Assembly (NCBI GenBank): GCA_016703105.1
Contig: JADJCS010000006.1
Span: 62,001-126,000, forward strand
DNA: 64,000 nt
Origin: Flavobacteriales bacterium
GTDB taxonomy: Bacteria; Bacteroidota; Bacteroidia; Flavobacteriales_F; PHOS-HE28
Reading direction: 5' to 3'
The translations under genes were made by a program, and so were the position numbers. A model generated the notes under the pieces. That model did no database searches. It saw only the letters and a program-made list of their open reading frames with translations, and was not told where the DNA came from. Of the stretch, positions 24,542 through 33,063 are shown piece after piece. How positions within the stretch are numbered: the first letter of the stretch is position 1; each line of letters starts with the position of its first letter.

Positions 24542-26785
24542 ATGGCCCAGCGCAAACTCTCCCCCACCACACCCCAAGCGCTTGACCAACAGGTCCTTTC
24601 CGCGATCCGGCGAGCCGGACACGCCGGCATCACCAGCCAGCAATTGGGTCTTCAACTTGGCTTTAAGGACAAGAGCCAGCGCTACCTGATCTATGATGCC
24701 CTGGAGGCCCTGATGGACAGCGGGCGCATAGAGAGCGGGAAAAAGGGGCGCTACACAGTGACCGGCGGAAGCGATACGCTGGAGGGCACCATCGACATCA
24801 TCGCAAGTGGGGCGGGTTATGTACGTCTTCAGGATGGTATCGGCAAGGACCCCAGTGATGTGTTCGTGCAGGCCCGGCATGTAGGAACTGCCTTGCACGG
24901 AGACACCGTGCGTATCCGATCGGAGGGAGGGCGCGGCACGCGGCCGGAGGGGCGTGTCCTGGAGGTGGTGAAACGACGGCGAACGGAGTTCGTGGGCACC
25001 TTACACCAGCATCAAGGGCGGCTCGTTCTGGTCGCTGACGATCAGCGGGTCCAGCGCCCGTTCATGATCCCGCCGCACGAAGCGATGAACGCGCGCGAGG
25101 GGGACAAGGCGATCATCGAACTCGGCGAGTGGAAGGATAGTCGTGACGTGCCCCGGGGCAAGGTGGTAAGGGTGCTTGGAAGGGCCGGAGAGCATCAGGT
25201 GGAGATGCACGCGATCCTCGCTGAATTCGGTCTGCCCCTCGAATTCCCGGAGAGTGTGGTGCGGGCCTCGGAGGAGATCACGAACGGCTGCACGCCGGAG
25301 GAGATCAAGAAGCGCCGGGACGTGCGGAGTATCCCGACCATCACCATCGACCCGGACGATGCGAAGGACTTGGACGACGCGCTGAGCCTGCGCAAACTGG
25401 AGAACGGTCATTGGGAGGTGGGGGTACACATCGCGGACGTGAGCCATTATGTGCGCCCCGATACCGTGCTCGACATGGAAGCCGCCGCTCGCGCCACCAG
25501 CGTTTACTTGGTGGACCGCGTGGTGCCCATGCTTCCAGAGAAGCTGAGCAACGACCTCTGCTCGTTGCATTCCCATACCGACAAGCTCAGTTTCAGTGCC
25601 ATTTTCGAACTCGACGACCGGGCGAGGATCAAATCGGAATGGTTCGGGCGCACCGTGATGCGTTCCCAGCGGCGCTTTGCTTACGCGGAGGCGCAGGCCA
25701 TAATAGACGGCGGTGATGGTGATCTCAAGAACGAGGTGCTCACCTTCCACCGCCTCGCACAGGTGCTGCGCAAAGAACGCATCGCGAACGGAGCCTTGGA
25801 GATCGGCGGCAATGAAGTGAAATTCAAACTGGATGAGAGTGGTCGCCCTCTCGGAGTGTATGAGAAGGTGATGGGGTCGGCGAACTGGTTGATCGAGGAG
25901 TTCATGCTGCTGGCCAACAAACGTGTGGCGGCGTGGGTGGGAAAACAGCGGTCCGGCGGGGTGCCGCCCTTCGTCTATCGTGTCCACGACCTACCAGACC
26001 CGGAGAAGATCGAGCAGTTGCGTGCGCTGGCAAAAAGCTTCGGACACACCCTCGTCACGGGCAAGGATGAGGATATACCACACGCGATCAATCGTTTGTT
26101 GCACGATGTCCGCGGGAAAGAAGAAGAGAATATCATCAAACAGGTGGCGATACGCAGTATGGCCAAGGCCATCTATAGCACCGAGAATATCGGGCACTAC
26201 GGATTGGCCTTCGAGCACTACACGCACTTCACCTCCCCCATCCGCCGCTATCCGGATCTCTTGGTCCACCGGGCCATGGCGCACTACCTGAACGGCGGCG
26301 CCCACCTGAACAAAGGCTCGCTCGACCTGAGTTGCAAGCACAGCAGCAATATGGAGAAGCGGGCCAGCGATGCGGAGCGGGCCAGCATCCGTTACAAACA
26401 AGCCGAGTACTTGCGCGACCGGATCGGCCGGTCGTTCGAGGGGATCATAAGCGGTATCACCGCGTGGGGCATCTATGTGGAGCTGCGCGAGAACAAATGC
26501 GAGGGCATGATCGGGCTGCGCGAACTGCCCGGGGACGTCTACCGCTTCGATCAGGAGCGATATTGTGTGGTGGGGCAACGCACCGGGCGCAAGTTCCGGC
26601 TGGGTGATGAACTCACGGTGACCATCCGAAGCGTTGACATGGACCGCCGCACCGTGGCGTTCATGCTAGAGGGAGCCGAACCGGTCACAACCTCGGGAAA
26701 ATTCGAGCGCCGGAACAGTGCGCCGAAGCGTGCGGATAAGAGGAACACGACGAGCCGTCCGTCGAAAAAAGGGAAACGCCGCTAG
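24542..26785 (+). CDS. rnr: Ribonuclease R
   Basis: About 747 aa from the ATG at 24542 (24530 is a near alternative; 24479 would overlap the prs promoter region). This 3-to-5-prime exoribonuclease degrades structured RNA. Order: winged-helix-like N-terminus, two cold-shock domains, RNB catalytic domain with the metal-binding DPDDAKDLDDALS, S1 domain (GIISGITAWGIYVELRENKCEG) and a basic Lys/Arg tail. It is divergent from prs and convergent with the LytTR regulator. Confidence 0.96.
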   Translation: MAQRKLSPTTPQALDQQVLSAIRRAGHAGITSQQLGLQLGFKDKSQRYLIYDALEALMDSGRIESGKKGRYTVTGGSDTLEGTIDIIASGAGYVRLQDGIGKDPSDVFVQARHVGTALHGDTVRIRSEGGRGTRPEGRVLEVVKRRRTEFVGTLHQHQGRLVLVADDQRVQRPFMIPPHEAMNAREGDKAIIELGEWKDSRDVPRGKVVRVLGRAGEHQVEMHAILAEFGLPLEFPESVVRASEEITNGCTPEEIKKRRDVRSIPTITIDPDDAKDLDDALSLRKLENGHWEVGVHIADVSHYVRPDTVLDMEAAARATSVYLVDRVVPMLPEKLSNDLCSLHSHTDKLSFSAIFELDDRARIKSEWFGRTVMRSQRRFAYAEAQAIIDGGDGDLKNEVLTFHRLAQVLRKERIANGALEIGGNEVKFKLDESGRPLGVYEKVMGSANWLIEEFMLLANKRVAAWVGKQRSGGVPPFVYRVHDLPDPEKIEQLRALAKSFGHTLVTGKDEDIPHAINRLLHDVRGKEEENIIKQVAIRSMAKAIYSTENIGHYGLAFEHYTHFTSPIRRYPDLLVHRAMAHYLNGGAHLNKGSLDLSCKHSSNMEKRASDAERASIRYKQAEYLRDRIGRSFEGIISGITAWGIYVELRENKCEGMIGLRELPGDVYRFDQERYCVVGQRTGRKFRLGDELTVTIRSVDMDRRTVAFMLEGAEPVTTSGKFERRNSAPKRADKRNTTSRPSKKGKRR

Positions 26786-26810
26786 CGAAAAGGTTCCGGC
26801 GGGGTTGGTA

Positions 26811-27566
26811 TCACACCAGTTTCAGGCGCTTGGCCAGCTCATCCTTGTAGCTACCTCCCACGGGGATCACCTTTTTGTCGTTCTCCAGGATGAGATTGGG
26901 CTGCTCGATGGCCACGATCTTATCGATCCGCACAATGAAGGAACGATGCACCCGGGCGAACTCGTTCTCGGGTAATTTGCCTTCGATGTCCTTCATTGTG
27001 CTATGAACGGTATACCGCGCGCTCAGGGTATTGATGACCACATAGTCCTTCAGTGCCTCGATGTAGTAAATGTCGCTGATACGCAGCTTCACCAACCGAC
27101 TGTTGCTCTTCACGAAGAGCAGGTCATTGGTGCCGCCCTGGTTCTCCACCAAGGAGAATAGCAGGTCGCGCTCCTTCAACACCTCCGCCTCCTTTTTGTG
27201 CTTGTAAAGGGCCATCTCGATCGACGTATGGATGTCGATATCCTTGAACGGCTTGATGATATAGCCGTAGGGCTGGGTGACTTTGGCCTTGCTCAACGTG
27301 CTCTCGTCGGCGTATGCGGTGAGGAAGATCACGGGGATGTTGGTCTCCTGGCGGATCTGGGTGGCCGCCTCGATCCCGTTCATCTCCCCTTTGAGCATGA
27401 TGTCCATGAGGATGATGTCCGGCTGGGTGTCCACCGCCAGTTTCACTGCCTGTTCTCCTGTGGAAGCCGCGCCTACGACGTTGTAGCCCAGCTTCTTCAA
27501 GCTGTGCTGAATGTCCTTGCTCACGATGCTCTCGTCCTCTACCACCAGGACATTGGTCTGTGCCAT
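26811..27566 (-). CDS. LytTR family response regulator
   Basis: 251 aa. N-terminal receiver domain with phosphoacceptor Asp55 in IILMDIMLKGEMNG and the conserved Lys in TQPYGYIIKPF; C-terminal LytTR DNA-binding domain (VKLRISDIYYIEALKDYVVI, FARVHRSFIVRIDKI). A central helical linker joins them. It lies 9 bp after the six-PAS kinase and is very probably its partner. Confidence 0.93.
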   Translation of the reverse strand: MAQTNVLVVEDESIVSKDIQHSLKKLGYNVVGAASTGEQAVKLAVDTQPDIILMDIMLKGEMNGIEAATQIRQETNIPVIFLTAYADESTLSKAKVTQPYGYIIKPFKDIDIHTSIEMALYKHKKEAEVLKERDLLFSLVENQGGTNDLLFVKSNSRLVKLRISDIYYIEALKDYVVINTLSARYTVHSTMKDIEGKLPENEFARVHRSFIVRIDKIVAIEQPNLILENDKKVIPVGGSYKDELAKRLKLV

Positions 27567-27575
27567 CGCCGATCT

Positions 27576-30500
27576 CTACTTGATACGTTCAAAAGTAAGG
27601 AAATACCGAACCCCAGGTCCAATTGGTCGATCCAGGGTGGCGTCGAGCTGGTCGATGAGGGTATGTACCAACTGAAGACCCAGGCTTCCTTGTGTGTCCG
27701 GGTCGAGGTCTTTCGGCATACCCACCCCATCGTCCGCCAATTCGATCCGAACGCGCTCATCCTTGCAGCGAAGTCCGATGTGGATGGTACCCGCACGCCC
27801 ATCGGGAAAGCCATGCTTCAGGGCGTTGCTGATCAGTTCGTTGAGTATGAGCCCGCAGGGGATGGCTTGATCGAGCGTCAGGTCCACACGCTCCAGGTCG
27901 GTCTCCAAGGCCACTTTACCGCTCACGCTGTAGCTCATCACCAAGTTCCGCGTGAGGCGCTCGATGTAGCTGGCCAGGTCGACGCTGCTGAAGTTCTTGG
28001 TCTGGTAGAGGCTCTCGTGGATGAAACTCATGGAGCGAATGCGGTCCTGGCTCTCGTGGATGAGATCCAGCATGCGTTTGTCCTCTCCTACGTAAGCGGT
28101 CTGTAGGTTCAGGATACTGCTTATGACCTGCAGGTTGTTCTTCACCCGGTGGTGTACTTCTTTCAACAACACCTCCTTCTCGTTCAGGCTTTCCCGCAGT
28201 TGCTGTTCGGCCAACTTCTTCTCGGTGATGCCATAGGCAAGACAGCTGATCTCGCGCACCTCGCCATCCACTTTGATCGGGTTAAGGAAATTCTCCACCC
28301 AGCGCGAGTCGCCACTATTGTCCAGAAGCTCCACTTCGAACTGTTGGGGGCGTCCTTTCATGGCCGCTTCATAATGGGCACGCACCGTGCGGCGCACCTT
28401 GCTCGCCAACCGCTCGAGCATGTGGTCCAGAAAGGCGTCACCAATGACCGGGGTGTAGCCAAAGGCCTCCTGGCTGCTGTCGCGGAAGTGGTCGTTCAGG
28501 GAGGTGATCCGGAACGCATTGTCTAGCGTCCAGACCATCATGTTCGCCGAATTCTCGAAGATCGCCGTCAAGCGGGCGGCTTGTTCGCGAACGATGCGTT
28601 CGGCCAGTTTTTGTTCGGTGATCTCGTGGCCCACGCCAAAAACCTCTTTCACCGATCCGTCCGCATCGAACACCGGGCTCAGAAAGATCTCATTGCTCAC
28701 GAACCGTCCCCTGGCATCATGCAGTTCGGTTTCGAAGCGCAGGGGCCGACCTCTGAACGCTTCGGCATATTTCGCTTCCCAAAAGGAATGGTACTCGGGG
28801 CTTGCGAACTGTTTACGAGGCTCATCGGGCGCGTTGTTCACCTCTGGTCGTGATCCGTGCAGGCGCTCGATCATGTCCGCATAGCCGCGGTTGAACGAGG
28901 TTAGGGCGATGCGGTGGTCCACGGTCCAGAACATATGATCGCTGCTCTCGAAGAGGGCACGCAGCTTGGCTTCGTGCTCCTCCACCTTGCGCCGTGCCGC
29001 ATGCACATGCGACACATCCGTGAAAATGCTGCGAGTGGCGGACGGACGACCATCTACGCGGCGCAAGTTGGTCGTACCCTCCACCCGCACGGGTCGTCCG
29101 TCCTTGGCGAGGAATACGGTACTGATTCGCTCGACGCTTTCACCGGCCATGACCCTGCGGAAACGCTCCTCGAAGGTGGTTAGGTGGTCGGGATGCACCA
29201 CCTCCTTCAGTGTAAGTCGACACACCTCTTCGTCCGTGTACCCGAGGGTACGCTTCCAGGAATCGTTCACGTATTCGATCCTTCCGTCCTGATCCACGCT
29301 TTGGATCAGGTCCATGGCGTTCTCGAAAAGGTCGCGGTACCGTTCCTCACTGGCCCGGAGCGCTTCCTCATCCCGCTTCATCGCTGTGATATCGCGGCTT
29401 ACACCCATGGATCCAAGTAGTTCTCCGGACTCGTCGTAAAGGCGCGAGGCGGCCAGGAAGGAGAGGAACTCGCGGCCGTTGCGATCCACGTTGCGCACTT
29501 CGCCGGCAAAGGCGCCATGGGCAGTAAGCTCCTTCTGAATGCGGCCGTACTCACCGCTATCGGAATAGAGTTTACTGGAGGGCCGACCAAGTACCTCTTC
29601 CGCCTCAAATCCGAATTTGATGGTTGCGGCGGGGTTGAACTCGGTGATGAGCCCTTCGCCGTCCACAGCGATGATCATGTCCAGGGAGCTATCCACCAGG
29701 CTACGCGCGAAACGTCGCGACCGATGCAATTGTGCCTGCGTGCGACGATGCTCATTGATCTCCTGGCGGAGAACAAGGTTCACCTCCTCGGCCATTTGGG
29801 CGCGCATCCGTTCCCGCATCAAGGCCCTTTCGGGACCGGGATCATGCAGCCCTATCTGAATGGCCGGAGCGCCCTCGTGGAATGTGGCGGAAGCTTCCAC
29901 CAGCCGCTCATGCCAGGTGCCTGCGGTGCCGCCGAACCGTAATTCCATAGGCCCCGACTTCCCGTTCCGCTCGGCCTCTTGGAACAGCTCAGCGCAGGCG
30001 CCCCGATCCTCGGGATGGAGCAGTTGTTCGAGCTCTTTGCCGGACAAGGGGCCGTCCACCAGTGCATCGGCAGCGGGGTTGGCATAGCGTACTTGACCCC
30101 GTTGCACGATCATGATCCCGTCGCGGATGCGCTCGACCAAACGCCGGTAGTTGTCCAGAAGCGCTCGTTGTTCCATTTCGGCCTGGATCAAGGCCGTGGT
30201 GTCGATCAGGGTCCCTTCGATGGTGTCCGGCTTTCCCTTCTGCCGGTTCACATGCACGTTCTCCATGGCATGCACCACCTGTCCATTGGCGTGCCGTAGC
30301 TGTACGGTATGGTTGATCAGGTGTCCCTTCTCGAGTAGTTCGGCCAGGTACACATCGCGATCGCGCATATCGAAATAGAGCGCGGAGACCGGCTGCTTCA
30401 TCAATGTCTCCTCATCAGGAAAGCCCAGTATGCGGGCCATGGAGGCGTTGCATTCCAGAAACCGGCCATCCATGGTGGTGCGAAAGACCCCGGCCATGTT

Positions 30501-30614
30501 CCGGCTCACCAAGTCATCGTACTGTTGTTTGATGGATAGGTAAGCCTTGGCCAGCTCCACTTCCTTATCCTGCTCACGCGGCCTGGTGGCGCTCATCGCC
30601 CCGAACTTACGCAT
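27576..30614 (-). CDS. Six-PAS sensor histidine kinase (HisKA_2 type)
   Basis: About 1,012 aa from the ATG at 30612-30614 (30596 also possible). Six PAS/PAC units can be counted, opening near MAGVFRTTMDGRFLECN, IRDGIMIVQRGQVRYAN, LDMIIAVDGEGLITEFN, MDLIQSVDQDGRIEYVN, SDHMFWTVDHRIALTSF and ANMMVWTLDNAFRITSL. The kinase core has the HisKA_2 box LKEVHHRVKNNLQVISSIL with the phosphorylated His, then a HATPase domain. No transmembrane helix is obvious, so it is probably a cytoplasmic sensor. Partner: the LytTR regulator just downstream. Confidence 0.92.
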   Translation of the reverse strand: MRKFGAMSATRPREQDKEVELAKAYLSIKQQYDDLVSRNMAGVFRTTMDGRFLECNASMARILGFPDEETLMKQPVSALYFDMRDRDVYLAELLEKGHLINHTVQLRHANGQVVHAMENVHVNRQKGKPDTIEGTLIDTTALIQAEMEQRALLDNYRRLVERIRDGIMIVQRGQVRYANPAADALVDGPLSGKELEQLLHPEDRGACAELFQEAERNGKSGPMELRFGGTAGTWHERLVEASATFHEGAPAIQIGLHDPGPERALMRERMRAQMAEEVNLVLRQEINEHRRTQAQLHRSRRFARSLVDSSLDMIIAVDGEGLITEFNPAATIKFGFEAEEVLGRPSSKLYSDSGEYGRIQKELTAHGAFAGEVRNVDRNGREFLSFLAASRLYDESGELLGSMGVSRDITAMKRDEEALRASEERYRDLFENAMDLIQSVDQDGRIEYVNDSWKRTLGYTDEEVCRLTLKEVVHPDHLTTFEERFRRVMAGESVERISTVFLAKDGRPVRVEGTTNLRRVDGRPSATRSIFTDVSHVHAARRKVEEHEAKLRALFESSDHMFWTVDHRIALTSFNRGYADMIERLHGSRPEVNNAPDEPRKQFASPEYHSFWEAKYAEAFRGRPLRFETELHDARGRFVSNEIFLSPVFDADGSVKEVFGVGHEITEQKLAERIVREQAARLTAIFENSANMMVWTLDNAFRITSLNDHFRDSSQEAFGYTPVIGDAFLDHMLERLASKVRRTVRAHYEAAMKGRPQQFEVELLDNSGDSRWVENFLNPIKVDGEVREISCLAYGITEKKLAEQQLRESLNEKEVLLKEVHHRVKNNLQVISSILNLQTAYVGEDKRMLDLIHESQDRIRSMSFIHESLYQTKNFSSVDLASYIERLTRNLVMSYSVSGKVALETDLERVDLTLDQAIPCGLILNELISNALKHGFPDGRAGTIHIGLRCKDERVRIELADDGVGMPKDLDPDTQGSLGLQLVHTLIDQLDATLDRPIGPGVRYFLTFERIK
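27590..27597 (-). promoter_or_regulatory. Possible internal -7 element (TACTTTTG)
   Basis: TAnnTTTG match on the minus strand inside the last codons of the kinase gene, 23 nt before the regulator start. Could allow separate expression of the regulator; it may be chance. Confidence 0.3.
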
Positions 30615-30640
30615 GCCGCGCCGATAGCGGTGTTCAGCGG

Positions 30641-32188
30641 TCAAGGGATCCCCTCTCCTCCGGGTTCGAACGGGGGAGGGACCTTTTCGCCGTCAATGCG
30701 GATCTCCGCCCCGTCCTTGTAGCGGATGGTGAGCAGCAAGGTGCCATCCGGGGCGTGGTGTTCAAAATCGCCTTGCTCCAGACCTACCGCATAACGGCCT
30801 TCCAGCTTGATCTGTCCGTTCGGCCACCACCAACGATGCCTTCCGTTGGGCTCTCCGTTCACGAAATCACCCTCGAAGCTCCTCCTGCCGTTCGCATAGG
30901 TATGCACCCATTCTCCTTCCTTCAAGCCGTCCTTGTAAGATCCCTTCTCGGAGTGGTCCCCGACCTCGTATGTCCACGCACCTTCCTTGCGACCATCGAT
31001 GTACTCCCCCTGGGTGATCACCACCCCTTCCTCATCATATTCCACTGCGGCCCCGTCCTCCTTACCCTTTCGGTAGTTCTCCTCCCGGTGCAATTTGCCG
31101 CTCTCATAGAACCACCTCCAGGTGTTCTGTGCGAGACCTGTCTGGTAACGACCCTTTTGCTCCACCGCTCCGCTCCGATGGAAAAAGGTCCATTCTCCCT
31201 CCCTTCTACCATCCTTGTATTCACCCTCCGCGCGCTTCTCTCCCGTTGCGTAATACTCCACCCATTTTCCCTGCGGCGCTCCACGCTCATCCACCGATCC
31301 CTCGCGCAATAGACGGTCCTCCGCGTAGATCGCCGCGGAACGTACGCTCCCCTGTTCATCGAACTCACGGAAGAGACCCTCTTTCGTACCTTGCTTGCTA
31401 TAACTCCCTGTGCTGGCCACTTTGCCATTGGTGTGGTACGTGTTCTTGATGGTGAGCGTCATGGCAGCGCGCGACCCAACATCGACAAGGTCCTGGTCAT
31501 ACTTCACCATTTCCTTGAGGCTGCCCTTGCTGTCGTATTCCTTGAAAATACCTTGTCGCTTGTCATCCACGAAAGTGCCTTCCCAGCGCACCTTTCCATT
31601 GGCATAGAACTCTTTCCAAGGGCCCTGCCTCCAACCGTTCGCGTCCAGCTTATTTATCGTTTCCCTCCTCCTTAGCATACCCCCACTATAGGTGAGCAAA
31701 CTCACCAAGCGACCGTCCTCCGCGTACTCGAAGCCTCTGCCCTCTTCCTTACCGGCCACGAAGGGGACGACCTTCTGCACCGCACCGGTCGGATGGTAGT
31801 ATCGGCTCTCACCTTCCTTCAGATCATTGGAGAACAATTCCTCGCTCAGCAACACCCCGTCGCTGCTATACTTCCTTTGGGGGCCGTTCTTCTTGTCCTG
31901 CGCATAAGTGATCGTCGTAGTGACCCAGCCCTCGGCCGCGTAGAATTTCCAAATACTATCCAGCTCGAAACGCTTCCTGTTCCCCTCGGAGCGCAATGCG
32001 CCCGTCTCGTAGTAGGTCCTCCAATATCCTTCCGGCCTACCGTTCACCAGGACACCCTCACTACTAACCTGACCGTTGGGATAGAGATATCGTGCGGGGC
32101 CATCTTCCTGGGCCGGAGCGACCGATGCAAATGTGCATGCCGTTACCACCATGGCCCATGCTCGACTTATCATCCTTGTATTCATCAT
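30641..32188 (-). CDS. Exported protein of YwqK/MORN-like repeats
   Basis: 515 aa. Signal peptide (ISRAWAMVVTACTFASVAPA, mature AQEDGP), then more than a dozen ~23-residue repeats of the form G..G.W..Y...G....E..Y..G...G, e.g. RPEGYWRTYYETGALRSEG and RREGEWTFFHRSGAVEQKG. These beta-hairpin repeats are found in the YwqK antitoxin-like family and are common in secreted Bacteroidota proteins; no toxin partner is visible here. It is less GC-rich than its neighbours. It lies just upstream of the six-PAS kinase gene (26 bp), so they may be co-transcribed. Confidence 0.8.
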   Translation of the reverse strand: MMNTRMISRAWAMVVTACTFASVAPAQEDGPARYLYPNGQVSSEGVLVNGRPEGYWRTYYETGALRSEGNRKRFELDSIWKFYAAEGWVTTTITYAQDKKNGPQRKYSSDGVLLSEELFSNDLKEGESRYYHPTGAVQKVVPFVAGKEEGRGFEYAEDGRLVSLLTYSGGMLRRRETINKLDANGWRQGPWKEFYANGKVRWEGTFVDDKRQGIFKEYDSKGSLKEMVKYDQDLVDVGSRAAMTLTIKNTYHTNGKVASTGSYSKQGTKEGLFREFDEQGSVRSAAIYAEDRLLREGSVDERGAPQGKWVEYYATGEKRAEGEYKDGRREGEWTFFHRSGAVEQKGRYQTGLAQNTWRWFYESGKLHREENYRKGKEDGAAVEYDEEGVVITQGEYIDGRKEGAWTYEVGDHSEKGSYKDGLKEGEWVHTYANGRRSFEGDFVNGEPNGRHRWWWPNGQIKLEGRYAVGLEQGDFEHHAPDGTLLLTIRYKDGAEIRIDGEKVPPPFEPGGEGIP

Positions 32189-32354
32189 TAACTTCTTAAA
32201 AGGAATAGATGTAATGATAAGAGCTGTTGAAAAGGTTGATGATCAGTGGTTGGAGCACTAGGATGGACGGCTTATCAAAAGTACTTCACAAGCGATGAAC
32301 GATCACGCCGTCCGGATCGGTACATGATACCCCGGAGTTGTTGAGCTACGGGAA

Positions 32355-32391
32355 GGGATCGCACGATCGTGTACAACGATCGTGCGATCCC
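32355..32391. repeat. Perfect 16-bp inverted repeat with 5-nt loop
   Basis: Arms GGGATCGCACGATCGT (32355-32370) and its exact reverse complement (32376-32391) flank GTACA. No T-tract follows in either direction. It could be an operator for a dimeric or tetrameric regulator, or a structured leader. Confidence 0.85.
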
Positions 32392-32601
32392 GGTGTTCGC
32401 AATATCGCAGGTCAATACATCGACATTCAGGTGGGATCCTTGTGCAGAGCATGGGGGTAAGAATAACTTGCTGTTGACGATCGCGGTACGTATGGGATCG
32501 TGAGCAAGTCGTGGTCGTATCGTGTTACTACCAAGGGTGAACATGATCTGAGCACCATGGAAGGCCCGATCGTTCACAACCTCAATGATGTGAAGGGAGG
32601 G

Positions 32602-32609
32602 TATCTTTG
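32602..32609 (+). promoter_or_regulatory. Putative -7 element (TATCTTTG) right before rpiB
   Basis: Exact TAnnTTTG match ending 4 nt before the rpiB ATG at 32614. If used, the mRNA would start at or next to the start codon (leaderless). Confidence 0.45.
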
Positions 32610-32613
32610 TACC

Positions 32614-33054
32614 ATGGCACCCAAGATCCTGATAGGCAGCGACCATGCCGGGGTAGAGCTCAAACATCACTTGAAGGAGCATCTGAAATCACTTGGGCTT
32701 GAGGTCATGGATAAAGGCACGCATGTTAAGGACAGCGTGGATTACCCGGATCTCGCGCATGCGGTAGCCCAGGGTGTTCTTAACAACGCTGGAGCACTGG
32801 GTGTGCTGATATGCGGAAGCGGGAACGGGGTCACCATCACCGCCAACAAGCATGCTGGGATACGAGCCGCACTGGCTTGGGACCCGCAAGTGGCCGCATT
32901 GGCCCGCGAGCACAACGATGCCAATGTGTTGGCGCTTCCCGCACGATTCATCACGGAAGAGCAGGCGGACGCCATTGTGGATTCGTTCCTTGCGGCCCGC
33001 TTCGAGGGTGGCCGTCACCAACGACGTGTGTTGAAGATCGAAGCGTTACCCTGA
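32614..33054 (+). CDS. rpiB: Ribose-5-phosphate isomerase B
   Basis: 146 aa (normal length); interconverts ribose 5-phosphate and ribulose 5-phosphate. Motifs: IGSDHAGVELKHHLKEHL at the N-terminus, catalytic Cys in ICGSGNGVTITANK, and REHNDANVLALPARF. I chose the ATG at 32614 because it gives the family start MAPKILIGSDHAG. Confidence 0.94.
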   Translation: MAPKILIGSDHAGVELKHHLKEHLKSLGLEVMDKGTHVKDSVDYPDLAHAVAQGVLNNAGALGVLICGSGNGVTITANKHAGIRAALAWDPQVAALAREHNDANVLALPARFITEEQADAIVDSFLAARFEGGRHQRRVLKIEALP

Positions 33055-33063
33055 TCCCCAACC

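Larger units (their letters stand above)
32189..32613. other. 425-bp intergenic region with one strong palindrome
   Basis: No convincing gene. A methionine-initiated extension of rpiB back to 32500 is open but unlike the family. The region is AT-richer next to the YwqK-type gene, contains the palindrome at 32355-32391 and a -7-like element at 32602. Confidence 0.6.

Noticed and set aside
32500..32613. Upstream extension of rpiB by 38 codons
   Set aside because: It is unlike the RpiB family, and the ATG at 32614 yields the normal N-terminus and length.
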